Below, piece after piece: positions 1 through 10,330 of a stretch of DNA of 64,000 nucleotides (the stretch's first letter is position 1; each line of letters begins with the position of its first letter). The DNA is from Trichopria drosophilae (lineage: Eukaryota > Arthropoda > Insecta > Hymenoptera > Diapriidae): the NCBI GenBank assembly GCA_030407085.1, contig CM059587.1, positions 84,395,001-84,459,000 on the forward strand, read 5' to 3'. Below the pieces are notes generated by a model. The model was not told where the DNA came from. It saw only the letters and a list, made by a program, of their open reading frames with translations, and searched no databases. A program made the position numbers and the translations under genes.

Positions 1-1319
1 ATTTTTTTACTCATCTTTTACGTAATATATCACAAAATACAAAAATATTTATTATTGAGGTTAATGATTTTGAACCAATTTTTGTGATGAATAACAATCT
101 TTCGACGGAGTTGCTTACTAAAGGCTTGTTCCTATTAAATAAAAAAGTTTTTAAAAACAAAAGTTTAGTCAGTAATGACAAAAACTCTCTTATCTTCGCT
201 TCACTTATAGTCAAAATCTCCTTGTGATTGACATGTGCATAATGAGATGTCAGAGCATATGATCAAGTAAACCTGTATTTGTGAATTACAAATAAACAAT
301 TCATAAATAATTTGTCCAGCAGTCCTTTGTGGTGAATTTATTGACAAAATTGTGTTTAGAATGGAAATTATGAGATTTTCCATCGGAGTAGACAAATTCT
401 TTTTATAATTGATGTCACAAGTCCTTATTTTTCTATTCCTTGAAAAGTAATAAAATCACTTTTCCACAGTTAAAGTTAATCTAATCATAGAACCCTATTT
501 TTAAATCTTATTTAGTTTTGTCAATTAATCTAAAAGATCTTTTCACTTTGTCTTTGATTTATTTCATGCATGATACACCTAACCAAACATTGTGATTAAT
601 ATAACAAATACCAGCAATTTTCATAATAATCAAGTTCATTGCTTTAATATACCATTTTCCGCCCCATACGATGACGGAAATTGGATCACCAATGTGAGAA
701 AGAGTGTATTGTAATTACTAAAGTAATTTCTGAATCCGAATTAGTAAACACGTACACTGAGAATCCTTTAATAGTAAATTTTACCATAAATGATATAATT
801 GATGCTAAAATTACAGAAGAATTACTAGTTCAAAACGAACAAGGAATAATCGTACAAAAGCTGGACTATTTAATAGTTCTGAATAGTTCACATATGAATT
901 GTATTTAATGATATGCAAACCCACTACTTACACGGTACATTTTATCACATAAAAGTCCATTTAACGTTGTAAATAATGTTACTTCAATGGCCAATTTTAA
1001 AATAAAATTATATAAAATTTCGCTACTCCAAAGTAGGAACATACAGATGCGGTACAACTACTGCTGTAAATAGGACTATTTACAGTTTGTAGTAATATAT
1101 TTTACTATTTTTCATATTAAAGTGCTTCTTCGTATGAAAGTTCTGCCCAGATGGTTATAGATAAACAAAATGTCAGAAAAATATACCGGAGACAAATTAA
1201 ATGACTTCATATGTGACTTGGATTTTTCCAATTTTTGGACAATTACGAGTACAATTTCAGTAAGTAACATTATGAGTACTTGCACTCTAAAATACTTAAA
1301 GTGAAAACTCACTACATAA
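1..1319. other. AT-rich intergenic stretch
   Basis: No supported gene is seen here. Around 681-905 a 75-codon open frame is preceded directly by a stop and has no ATG at its start. Its composition is charged and protein-like but matches no family I know. The remainder is AT-rich with stops in all frames. Confidence 0.5.
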
Positions 1320-1384
1320 CAGTGAAATGTCACTTTTAGATGTAGTGCCGATAGGACCACACTCCTAAAAGTGAAATTTCACTG
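1320..1384. repeat. Short inverted repeat (20-bp arms)
   Basis: The arm at 1320-1339 (CAGTGAAATGTCACTTTTAG) is the reverse complement, with one mismatch, of 1365-1384. The arms are separated by 25 bp. The word AGTGAAA also recurs in the inverted-repeat element at 37.45 kb, so this may be a degraded relative. Confidence 0.55.
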
Positions 1385-2317
1385 CAAGCATAAGCGAATA
1401 TTTAATATATGTCTCATAACATTTAAATATTTTTGGATTACATATGTATTTACTCCGACAAACACTAATTGACTAATTTTCATAGAATGATGATTATCAA
1501 TGTCTATTATCCCACTCGGTAATCCCAGACGACTGGTACTGGTCGGATCTGTTCAGAACGCAAATTTCTTATATAGGTAATTAATCGCATTTCACCGCTG
1601 ACGAGAATGATACTGCATAGGGTGGATGTCTTGGATACGATATATACGCGACACCAGGCGGCGAGTGTTCAATACAATCAAATTTTCTAGTCTTTCCAGA
1701 TGTCGCAGTTTTATATAGTTGAATTAACTTTAAACATTCATAAATATTAAAATAGATGTATCAAAATTAATGAAAATACCTTGTCATAATAAAAATAGTT
1801 AATCTATAGAACACTTTGCAATATTTTAAATTATAAGATTAACACGAATTCAACAACTCTTTACGTATATATACTACAACAAATTCTTCTTGTTTTTCTC
1901 TGTTCGAAAAAATATAAACATATATATTATTATTATCATTAATTTCTTATGTGCTCTACCTCGGCAAATTAGTTTTCGACAGAATTAAACTTATTATATT
2001 TAACTGTGTGTAATATGTCTACGATGAAATTTATACAATGGTCGCATAGAAAAATGATGCAGCACCAATGCCAAATATCACCACTACATGACATCAGCGA
2101 ATATTGTTAAAATATAATGGAAAATTTTTCCCATATTCGCATTGATGATGCAATCTATTGTCAATGAAATATGAAAAAAGAAATAAGTTGCCAATAGTTT
2201 TCTTGAATTAAACTATCAGGCTATTAAAATGCACATCATAAACTTAAAATGTCAGTAAAATACTTAGTAACCTAAGTTACAGGCCTGAGGCAATTGAGTA
2301 TTGAACATGCTAAGTAG
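1385..2317. other. Intergenic stretch upstream of ankyrin copy A
   Basis: No gene is seen. The stretch is AT-rich, with a slightly GC-richer patch at about 1560-1680. It ends where similarity to the second ankyrin unit (6239 onward) begins. Confidence 0.4.
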
Positions 2318-2619
2318 TCGGAAACCATTAAACCGATTATAACTTTTGTTATTTCCCAGACATCTGAAAAATGACGCCGTAAAAACATGACCTGCTGATA
2401 TCAGGTAAAGAAAATCGAAGGTCTAGTAAAGAATATTGGAAGGGAAAGTAATTAGGCTTATCAACCGACCCATCGGATACTTAACATGCCGAAGTGCATT
2501 TTGGTAAACAATTGTTGCCCCTCCATCGTCACCTGTTTTTGACCACCTCATGGCCGAATCCTTCATTACAAGTCGACCAGTTCCAAGTTAACTACACCAG
2601 AAGACGGACGCACATCAGA

Positions 2620-2997
2620 ATGTCTTTACTGTACAAGGCTGTTTTTGCGGAAAATTTGGAGGAAGTGAAAAGGTTGCTGATTCACGGAGCGGACATTGAC
2701 GGAAAAAAAGAAGATGGATCCACAGCTCTTCACGCAGCGATGTACAATGCGGGGATCAAAATTCTTGAGCTGCTGTTGGAGTGGTGTCCTGATCTTAACG
2801 CAGCCGACGAGGATGGGAATACTCCGCTCCACTTGGCAGTGATTCTTGAGAACAACGAAGCTGGACGCCTTCTTCTGGAGAATGGATGTAATGTTCAATT
2901 GAGGAATAACAGCGGTGATGATCCATCCGACATCGCTAACAGGGTGTTGGATGACCGCAAACAACAGGATCAATACCAACAATACTGTAATTGTTAG
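2620..2997 (+). CDS. Small ankyrin-repeat protein, copy A (single exon, 125 aa)
   Basis: The product begins MSLLYKAVFAEN and contains about three 33-residue ankyrin repeats: residues ~2-32, ~33-65 (with G-S-T-A-L-H-A-A) and ~66-98 (with G-N-T-P-L-H-L-A), then a partial fourth repeat. Conserved turns such as LLIHGADID and LLLENGCNV are visible. Ankyrin repeats bind proteins and have no catalytic role, so the partner is unknown. The open frame extends upstream to a GTG at 2494, but the first ATG is at 2620, with A at -3, and is chosen as the start. There is no signal peptide or membrane segment, so the protein is probably intracellular. A possible AATAAA lies near 3479. Small intronless ankyrin proteins occur as host genes, in parasitoid-associated polydnaviruses and in endosymbionts; the sequence does not decide between these. 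A second copy lies at 6546-6905. Confidence 0.8.
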   Translation: MSLLYKAVFAENLEEVKRLLIHGADIDGKKEDGSTALHAAMYNAGIKILELLLEWCPDLNAADEDGNTPLHLAVILENNEAGRLLLENGCNVQLRNNSGDDPSDIANRVLDDRKQQDQYQQYCNC

Positions 2998-3330
2998 ATG
3001 AACCACGTTGTTTGCCTTCGTTTCGAAAATGTCGTTTCTCTTATGGAGATAGACTAATGGCCGCTGCTGTACTTTAATGTAGGTTTCTGCAGTTCCCTAC
3101 ATTCTCAACGAATGTGAGGTATGGCGCCATCTCGCAAGACGACCTGCAGCTCTCGCAAACAAATCCGCAATTTGAAGTGATAAAAAATTGTATGAAAAGG
3201 ACGAGTTCTTCTGTGGAATAATAATACAACAAAAATAACAAGGTTTTCAACAACTGAGCAAAGCCCAGCGACAATGAAAGATTAAGTCAACCTTTAATGA
3301 CTCTAAATTTAATATTTTTAAACACGCCCA

Positions 3331-3373
3331 TGTTTCGTATTTATCAATGCATATTATTGATAAATATGAAACA
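3331..3373. other. Hairpin in 3' flank of ankyrin copy A
   Basis: Arms of 17 bp (3331-3347 and 3357-3373) pair with a single G-T wobble around a 9-nt loop. The hairpin lies ~330 bp after the stop codon and is kept intact in copy B. It could be an RNA structure in the 3' UTR, a terminator-like element, or an old inverted-repeat insertion. Confidence 0.7.
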
Positions 3374-3506
3374 TAGACAGTCCTCAGCCTGTATAAAGTG
3401 CGAAGGAAAATGTTGAATTTAGGTTACATAAAGAAACACAACCGAGTAACATAACAAGATGAAAATTCATTAAATGGAATAAAAACAATAATTATGTAAC
3501 TCTATT

Positions 3507-3737
3507 TTAATTCAAACGACAAAAAAATACAGCGGCAAAGAATTTTGATGGCCTTTTTTTCATTGAATTGTACGTGATAAGGCCCTGTTGGCAAATGTGA
3601 AACTGTACTAGGTCAAGCGTTTTGAGTGCTTTTTGAAATAATTTTTGTGTTCTTTCTCTTCTTTTTTTTTCAATTTTTTGCTCAATTTGTCTCGCTTGAA
3701 GATGTTCTGTATTCGGTCCATGATTATGATCTGTCAC
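3507..3737 (-). pseudogene. Possible FLYWCH-type zinc-finger fragment
   Basis: The minus-strand frame contains TDHNHGPNTEHLQAR followed by a Lys/Arg/Glu-rich stretch (QKIEKKRRERTQK). An HNH-P motif followed by a charged helix resembles the C-terminal part of FLYWCH zinc fingers, which are common in insect genes and Mutator-like elements. The aromatic and cysteine positions of a full FLYWCH domain are not visible upstream, and the frame has no ATG at its start. It is therefore best treated as a fragment. It sits directly beyond the right edge of ankyrin copy A, where the two copies diverge. Confidence 0.3.
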
Positions 3738-5238
3738 ATTTATAAATTTTTAAAAATAATAATATTTTAAAAATAAATAACAAATTTAAAATAAATAAAA
3801 TTGTAAATTTAGATTTTGTTAACATACTAGTTTTTGTAATTGTTTAACCTTTAGCAGTGCACTTTTGTTCGTTCAAAATATTCTTCAAATTGCCGTGCAA
3901 CTAATGTGCCTCTCTTAATTTTTGATAAATGTAATTTTATTTTTGCAGATTTTGTTGCTATACATAAAAACATATAACAATATAAACTAGGATGATGCAA
4001 TAAAATCGCAAGGTCTCGAAGTTAGTAAACAAAAACAGTTTGATACAATTTTTTTTTACAAAAAGGAACATACTAGATACCAATTTACATATGTAAGTGT
4101 AGCAAGACCGGAAATCTAAAACTGACAATGAAATTTCAAAACTCGTAGATTTCCAGAATATAACAAAAATAGTGTATTGCGTATCTAGGGCGCAAATGAA
4201 GAGTCCCGACGCCGAGAGCTGCACCGGCAGACTTATTTTCGATCCCTTGATTTTCGCCCATGATGTACACGATATTTTTTGTCATGCCTTTACATAAAAA
4301 ACTGCGCTTTTGTAATGCCGGCCAAGAAAATGGCAGACGCGAAATCATAAAATACCACAAGCGGGCGCGAAAGAGTGAAATACGCCGGTGAAGCGTGCGC
4401 GAAAGAGTGAAATACTAAAAAAACTATTTTATATCTCCTCAAAAAAAAAAAAAAATACAAAATGAAAATTGTATGTTACGTAGGACATATCATTATCTAT
4501 AAATCCTGAAAATTTTGAGACAAAAGGTGGCATTTTTGCGAAAAACGTGTTTTTTGATTAAAAAAAAACTTTAATATTTCTATTAGTCGTCGACTTTTCT
4601 CATTTATAGCAATACACCATTAAACAATATAAAACATGAAAGGAAATAAGTCTAGGGGTGACTAAAAAACTTGAGAATTGAGGGAATAACCAAGACGAGA
4701 CTTTGAATAAGACGCTTGTAACAAAAATATTAGTTTTCTAAAATTTAAAATTGTTTATAAAAATTAAAAAAAATTTTTAAAAATACGTTTCTTTATTTTG
4801 CAAGTAAAATATCATATTTCATTATGAAGATGATTCTTGACATACCATCTGACTGCCATTTAAGATGGCTCCCGTTATATTTTTATTTGGCTATATATTG
4901 AGCCTACATCTTAATTAATTCTTACCAGTACGGTATCAATTCGGATCGACTTTTTTGTGAATGATTTTTGTTTGTTATTGTTTGAGTAATTGAAATATGA
5001 TTTTGTTTCAAATTTCTTTCAAGTTTGCTACAGAAATAGTTAAAAACAATTTGTTTGTGATTCCGTGTTTTAGTTTTGTAAAATGATTGGATTAACTAAG
5101 TGTTTGCTCTCTGTAAATGGAATCCTCAATATACTATCTCAAATGCATATTGAAATTTTTTATTTTATATTTTTTGTCAAAGTTATCCTAAATGTTGTAA
5201 TAATATATTGCAGAAAATCACTTATTTTTAAAGACGCA
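3738..5238. other. AT-rich spacer between ankyrin copies
   Basis: No gene is supported. The spacer contains a small GC-richer patch (about 4190-4415) with a 19-bp direct repeat, GCGCGAAAGAGTGAAATAC, at 4365-4383 and 4397-4415. The rest is poly-A/T-rich. Confidence 0.5.
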
Positions 5239-5431
5239 TATGACATCAAGGACATTTAAAAGAGAAATCATTACAAAGGAAAGGATTTTTTATAAAGTGT
5301 GAGTATGCTAAATCAAATTTTTAAAATAATAATCAAATCAAAAAGATAATTGATAAATTATTTTTAAAAGAGACATTCATTACTGCAGATTTAACATACT
5401 CACACTTTAAAAAAAATCCTTTTATATATGA
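5239..5431. mobile_element. MITE-like inverted-repeat element
   Basis: The left arm around 5281-5314 (GGATTTTTTATAAAGTGTGAG) is mirrored by 5387-5423. The outer TGACATCA words at 5239 and near 5431 are also inverted. Arms of at least 35 bp are about 90% matched, with an AT-rich centre and no coding capacity, typical of a non-autonomous DNA transposon remnant. Confidence 0.6.
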
Positions 5432-5465
5432 TGTCAAGTAGTGGTAACTACAGACGGGTTATAAT

Positions 5466-5582
5466 TGTTTACCGAAAAGCACTTCGACATTCTGTATCCG
5501 ATTGTTCCGTTGATAAGCCTAATCACCTTCCCTTTTCGATATTCTTTACTAGACTTTCGATTTTCTTTACCTGGTGCCGAAG
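5466..5582 (-). repeat. Inverted partial copy of the ankyrin upstream block
   Basis: Reverse-complemented, this segment matches about 2400-2510 and 6330-6440, including the words GGTAAAGAAAATCGAA, TAGTAAAGAATAT, TTAGGCTTATCAAC and ATCGGATAC, at roughly 85-90% identity. The ankyrin coding part is not present. Confidence 0.75.
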
Positions 5583-5647
5583 AATTTGTCTGTAACTATT
5601 ACTGTAGCAAACAAGACAATCATAAAGTGGTATTTTCTCGGAAGGAG

Positions 5648-5800
5648 TATTTGAACTCCGTCAAAACATGACCTGTTTATATTGCCGTGCCATCCGGTAA
5701 ACAAAATCAAAACCTCGGGAAAGAATATTCAAATGGGAAGATAATTGGTAAATCCTAACGGTAAAAAGGTTCAAATTGTAAACATGTAGAAGAACTGCCT
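5648..5800 (+). repeat. Degenerate direct copy of the ankyrin upstream block
   Basis: Starting at AAAACATGACCTG, this stretch follows the order of the block at 2378-2500 (GGTAAAC/GAAAATC, GGGAAAGAATATT, GGGAAG-TAATT, AACATG--GAAG) but is much more diverged and lacks the gene. Confidence 0.5.
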
Positions 5801-6210
5801 CACCCCAAAAACGAAATGTGCCAGATGTTTTCGATGTATTTTAGGCTGCTGATAACGAATATCGTAATAAAATTTGGCGCTCGGACACATTGAAGCCACT
5901 ATCTAAAAAAAAAACGCTAAAAAACGTGGTTTTTTGGAGTTTTTTGCATTTATTTTGAAAAGTACGAGTCTCGCATAAAAATATGGTAAAAATATGATAA
6001 CTAAAAATTTAGAGCACGCAATTCTCTACAAAATATGTTGTATACATATTCTTCCTAATATGAAAAGTAAGCTCGTAAATGAGCGACGAAAGTGAACATA
6101 ATGGATTTTTTCAATGTACGTGCGTAATTTTCTCAATGTAATTTTTATCATTCGGTAAAAATCGGAATGGTAGGCATAGTGTGATGGATGTTGGTTAGGT
6201 TTCTTTTTAG

Positions 6211-6235
6211 CGGGGGGGGGGGGGGGGCGGGGGGG
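6211..6235 (+). repeat. Poly-G tract
   Basis: About 16 G, then C, then 7 G immediately precede the left end of ankyrin copy B. The tract could form a G-quadruplex. Exact length is uncertain, because such runs are prone to assembly error. Confidence 0.8.
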
Positions 6236-6545
6236 CTACCTAGCCGGAAAACATTAATCCGATTCCAAATTTTGTTATTTCCCAGACAGCTTAAAAATGA
6301 CGCCGTAAAAACATGACCTGCTGATATCAGGTAAAGAAAATAGAAGGTCTAGTAAAGAATATTGGAAGGGAAAGTAATTAGGCTTATCAAACGACCCATC
6401 GGATACTTAACATGCCGAAGTGCATTTTGGTAAACAATTGTTGCCCCTCCGTCGTCACCTGTTTTTGACCACTTCATGGCCGAATCCTTCATTACAAGTC
6501 GACCAGTTCCAAGTTAACTACACCAGAAGACGGACGCACATCAGA

Positions 6546-6905
6546 ATGTCTTTACTGTACAAGGCTGTTTTTGCGGAAAATTTGGAGGAAGTGAAAAGGT
6601 TGCTGATTCACGGAGCGGACATTGACGGAAAAAAAGAAGATGGATCCACAGCTCTTCACGCAGCGATGTACAATGCGGGGATCAAAATTCTTGAGCTGCT
6701 GTTGGAGTGGTGTCCTAATCTTAACGCAGCCGACGAAGATGGGAATACTCCGCTCCACTTGGCAGTGATTCTTGAGAACAACGAAGCTGGACGCCTTCTT
6801 CTGGAGAATGGATGTAACGTACATTTGAGGAATAACAGCGGTGATGATCCATGCGACATCGCTAACAGGGTGTTGGCTGACCGCAAACAACAGGATCAAT
6901 ACTAA
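6546..6905 (+). CDS. Small ankyrin-repeat protein, copy B (single exon, 119 aa)
   Basis: Same protein as copy A with ankyrin repeats at residues ~2-32, ~33-65 and ~66-98. Relative to A it has four amino-acid changes: Asp to Asn in the second repeat, Gln to His and Ser to Cys near the end of the third, and Asp to Ala after it. A CAA-to-TAA change then ends the protein six residues earlier. I count eight coding substitutions: three silent, four replacement, one nonsense. This gives no clear sign of purifying selection. The first ATG, with A at -3, is the chosen start. The same upstream block precedes both copies, so their expression may be alike. Either copy could be functional, and the lost tail lies outside the ankyrin fold. 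Confidence 0.75.
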   Translation: MSLLYKAVFAENLEEVKRLLIHGADIDGKKEDGSTALHAAMYNAGIKILELLLEWCPNLNAADEDGNTPLHLAVILENNEAGRLLLENGCNVHLRNNSGDDPCDIANRVLADRKQQDQY

Positions 6906-7256
6906 CAATACTGTAATTGTTAGATGAACCACGTTTTTTGCCTTCGTTTCGAAAATGTCGTTTCTCTTATGGAGATCGACTTATGACCGCTGCTGTACTT
7001 TAATGTAGGTTTCTGCAGTTCCTTATATTCTCAACGAATGTGTGGTATGGCGCCATCTCGCAAGACGACCTGCAGCTCTCGCAAACAAATTCGCAATTTG
7101 CAGTGATACAAAATTGTGTGAAAAGGACGATTCCTTCTGTGGAATAATAATACAACGCAAATAACAAGGCTTTCAACAACTGAGCAAAGCCCAGCTACAA
7201 TGAAAGATTAAGTCAACCTTTAATGACTCTAAATTTAATATTTTTAAACACGCCCA

Positions 7257-7299
7257 TGTTTCGTATTTATCAATGCATATTATTGATAAATATGAAACA
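7257..7299. other. Hairpin in 3' flank of ankyrin copy B
   Basis: Same 17-bp-arm hairpin as at 3331-3373, with no change in either arm between the copies, although flanking bases differ. Confidence 0.7.
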
Positions 7300-7400
7300 T
7301 AGACAGTCCTCAGCCTGTATAAAGTGCGAAGGAAAATATTGAATTTATGTTACATAAAGAAACGCAACTGAATAACATACCAAGATGAAATTTTATTAAA

Positions 7401-7997
7401 TGTTGTTTCTGGTTGAAGTTCACGTCTTGAGCTGGCGGCTGGAGATAATTTTCTTTTGTAATAAATAAGAATTACACGTTTATCAACAATGTTGGATGCT
7501 GCTGAGTACAGCAAACTTATTATCGGGAAAATCATAAAGGTCGCGCGATTATATTATATGTAATATGCAGCGTATGTTGTATCTTATTTATGATCTTAGT
7601 CAATAAGCAATTTTGTGGATAAACTTATTTATCGATTATTTACATTCATTAGATATATGATTATTTATCTGACATATGACGTTATGGTATATGACATTTT
7701 CTCCAGATTAACTTCAGATCTCCAAAAACAACTTCACATTTCGTAAAATTTATAAACTTCACTTCATAACACAAAGTTAAAAGTTAATTTTGTAACCAAA
7801 TTTTTCCTAGTTGACATAGTAAATTTTAAAAGTATACTAACGGAAATTAATAGGCACTATATTAAGAGGTGCTACTTTAACTGCTCTTTGTTGATAACTA
7901 AACAAGAACAACAAGTTTAACTAAATATAGTCAAAGAACTTTTCCGTAAAAAATATACGGATATATAACTAAGCGACACTGAAATAACTGAAACGAT
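7401..7997. other. AT-rich intergenic stretch
   Basis: No gene, RNA or clear repeat is seen here. Confidence 0.4.
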
Positions 7998-8094
7998 ATT
8001 TTTAACTGCGACGGGCGTCAGGCTCGATAATTCGAACCCGAAGGTTTCGCTCTAGGGCGCGAAATCGAGCTTTGCGCCCGGATTGTTAAAAATA
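7998..8094 (+). mobile_element. ~97-bp GC-rich palindromic mini-element, copy 1
   Basis: Framed by ATTTTTAA and GTTAAAAAT ends, the core pairs GCTCGATAATTCG with CGAAATCGAGC and CCCG with GGGCG. Related copies lie at 32956-33052 (same strand) and 44808-44903 (opposite strand). The size and lack of coding capacity fit a very small MITE. Confidence 0.65.
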
Positions 8095-9559
8095 TTATTT
8101 ATTAATATTTCGGCTAACATATTGTGTGGGTCAAAGTTTTGAAAATACTAATTTTTCACTTTTTACACGTTTAAGGAACTCTTTCCTCCACTGCCCTTTC
8201 CCTACCTAAGTTACACAAGGATTGTTCTCACAAACGCCACTTTTTCTTCCAGTTTCTGATTGTTACATTCGGAATGTTCTCGTAAGATCATTTTTTTCAC
8301 TCAAAAGCTACAATATGAACTCTTTTTATATTACAACTAATAATATATTACCTAACAAGGGTGTAAAGTGCACTTTTACGCACCGGGCGGGAACTATACA
8401 CGAGGCGCCGACGGAGCCGAGTGATGTGTAAAATTTCCGACCGATGCGTAACAGTTATAGCGTCGAGGCCCCACGCCAACACTAGTTTCGGATTAAAATT
8501 TATATTAATAAGCAAATAAAGAAATTAAATGTTTTTAAAGCTATATCTATAGCTCTAAATTCCTTTGGTACTAACGCATTTACTCATATTCTTGATAGAT
8601 GCAGGTTGTCGAAAATTGCTGCACTACATCACAATTATGTGTCATTTGTAACAACGATGCATCACGATATGCTTGCTCGTCATGATAACCGCAGATACTA
8701 ATTAACACGGACAAAGCATTAATCACGTATATAGGTTACAAGAACTCAAAAACGATATATGAGTATTGGAAACTAAAGGATTCTCTGATTTGAAGCATTT
8801 ACTTCCAACTCTATGGTAATTAAATCGTAACTTTCCGTCATAAAAATATTAAAAACTGTGTTCATTGAAATAATTCACTAACATGTAAAAGTTGTCAATA
8901 AACTCTTTGTTATTTCAAATCGATTAGAATTAGTATAAAACAGTGCTTATTATGTAAAATTGTTAAAAATGTTATTAGGTATGGTGCTCGAACATGGATT
9001 TTCTGCAAAATAATCGAAAAGTTAAGTATTTATCTAGTATTACACATTTTTTTGGAACATTTTAAATAAATAGTAAAAACGTGATGTCCTTTTTTCGTTT
9101 CCTAAAAAATCTTCTTTCGCATTTTTATTTTCATTTTGAAACAGAAATTTCAGTAGGATTTTATAAAAATGAATTTTAAAAATATTACAAAAATAATTTT
9201 TGTCAATTTTGAAAAAAACTGATGAAAACGGAGATTTTATTTATTTTTTTAATATTTGTTAAGTCAGACGAAAAAATATTTCCAATAAAAAAGTCAGAGC
9301 GTGAACGATTACCACAAAAAGGTAATTTTTCGTCATATTCATAACGAGGAAGCAAAAATAAATGAAATTAGTGAAAAATAATTTTTTGTTTAAGAAAATT
9401 GCGAAGGTTTACCAATTTTGTTTAAATCACTTTCGTTTCATTTCTTAAAAAAATGATTTTTTTTACAATGTATCATTAGCGTTATACCATTACTTTTTAC
9501 ATTCGTACTGCAAGAAAATTGAGCAAATAAAATAAGTCGTAAACCAGTGGACTTGATAT
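8095..9559. other. AT-rich intergenic stretch
   Basis: No gene is seen. A GC-richer patch at about 8365-8480 (CACCGGGCGGGAAC and CGCCGACGGAGCCGAG words) has no coding logic and may be a transposon remnant. The remainder is poly-A/T-rich. Confidence 0.4.
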
Positions 9560-10330
9560 CGTTCGCTAACAATATAACATTTGATGAGCGTTTCCCGAGG
9601 CAAAATGCCTCGGTTAGGTAAAAATGGTTTAGTATCCCGAATACCTAATAGGCGAACAATAACCATCCACCGCGAAAATTTCTCGCATTTCCTAATTTAT
9701 ATTCATCAGTCCTCTCGTTTTCTCTTGTTTGCGTATTTTCACGCGATTTTCCATGCACTTCCATGGCTTGCATTCATCGCGATATCGCGCAATGCGGCGA
9801 ATACTAACGAGTCTCCAGAGTAGCAGCGATTTCTCCTCCTCTTTTTATTTCTTTGTCCTCGTGCTTTCTCATCTATCGATCTTTCTCTTTCTGTATCTCA
9901 CTTTACCTCCCAGCACTTTGCTCGACGATATAAAAGCGCATCTTTCCTTTTCTCTTCTTCATGATCGAATGCGTCAGTTACGATCCGCCCCCGCGATTCT
10001 CACGAATGTAGACAGAGATTCTTCAGACAGACGCGAGGAAGAATCCGGTTCTTTTTTTTTTTTATATTCCTAGATGTCGCGAGGAAATCAGGGGAATCCC
10101 CGAGTTCCGTATTCAAGTCGTCCTTTCGCTCCCGAGCTCACCCCGCGGAGTTCGATACCCTGGTGACATCGATATTCCCGCGGGGTAATTCCGTCGAGGT
10201 GAAAGCAATCTCAGCCACCCCTGCCTGCCTACTTGCCTGCTACCCCTTTTCGTGTCAGATCACCCTTTTTCCATGGCCCGATTCGAGAATTGTGATTTGT
10301 TGCGATCCTAACGGCAAGTAATGATCAATT
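9560..10330. other. GC-enriched island, possibly regulatory or UTR
   Basis: This block is clearly GC-richer than its surroundings. It contains a pyrimidine-rich run (about 9830-9960), a TATAAAAG at 9929-9936 and many CGs. No frame shows domain-like protein or well-placed splice sites. An Inr-like TCAGTT at 9974 is too far from the TATA (47 bp) for a standard core promoter. A conserved non-coding element or a 5' UTR region is the best guess. Confidence 0.3.

Larger units (their letters stand above)
2318..3476 (+). repeat. Ankyrin duplicon, copy A
   Basis: This ~1.16-kb unit is repeated in the same orientation at 6239-7400, with start points about 3.92 kb apart. Similarity runs from the GGAAA/CCGATT words near the left end, through a ~300-bp upstream block and the ankyrin gene, to a ~480-bp 3' flank with a hairpin. 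It stops sharply near 3476 and 7400. Differences are scattered substitutions of a few percent, so the duplication is recent. I see no terminal inverted repeats or obvious target-site duplication. Confidence 0.9.
6239..7400 (+). repeat. Ankyrin duplicon, copy B
   Basis: Second copy of the unit at 2318-3476. The left end lies directly after the poly-G tract. The right end is near 7400, after which the sequences share nothing: A continues into AAAAACAATAATT, B into TTTCTGGTTGAAG. Confidence 0.9.

Noticed and set aside
681..905. 75-codon frame near the left end
   Set aside because: No ATG, stop immediately upstream, no recognisable family; possibly a decayed fragment, but unsupported.
2494..2619. 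N-terminal extension of the ankyrin frame
   Set aside because: It begins at GTG, not ATG; the first ATG in a good context is at 2620. The extension is simply open in both copies.
2626..3006. Minus-strand 126-codon frame across the ankyrin gene
   Set aside because: Antisense shadow of the ankyrin coding sequence; no domain of its own.
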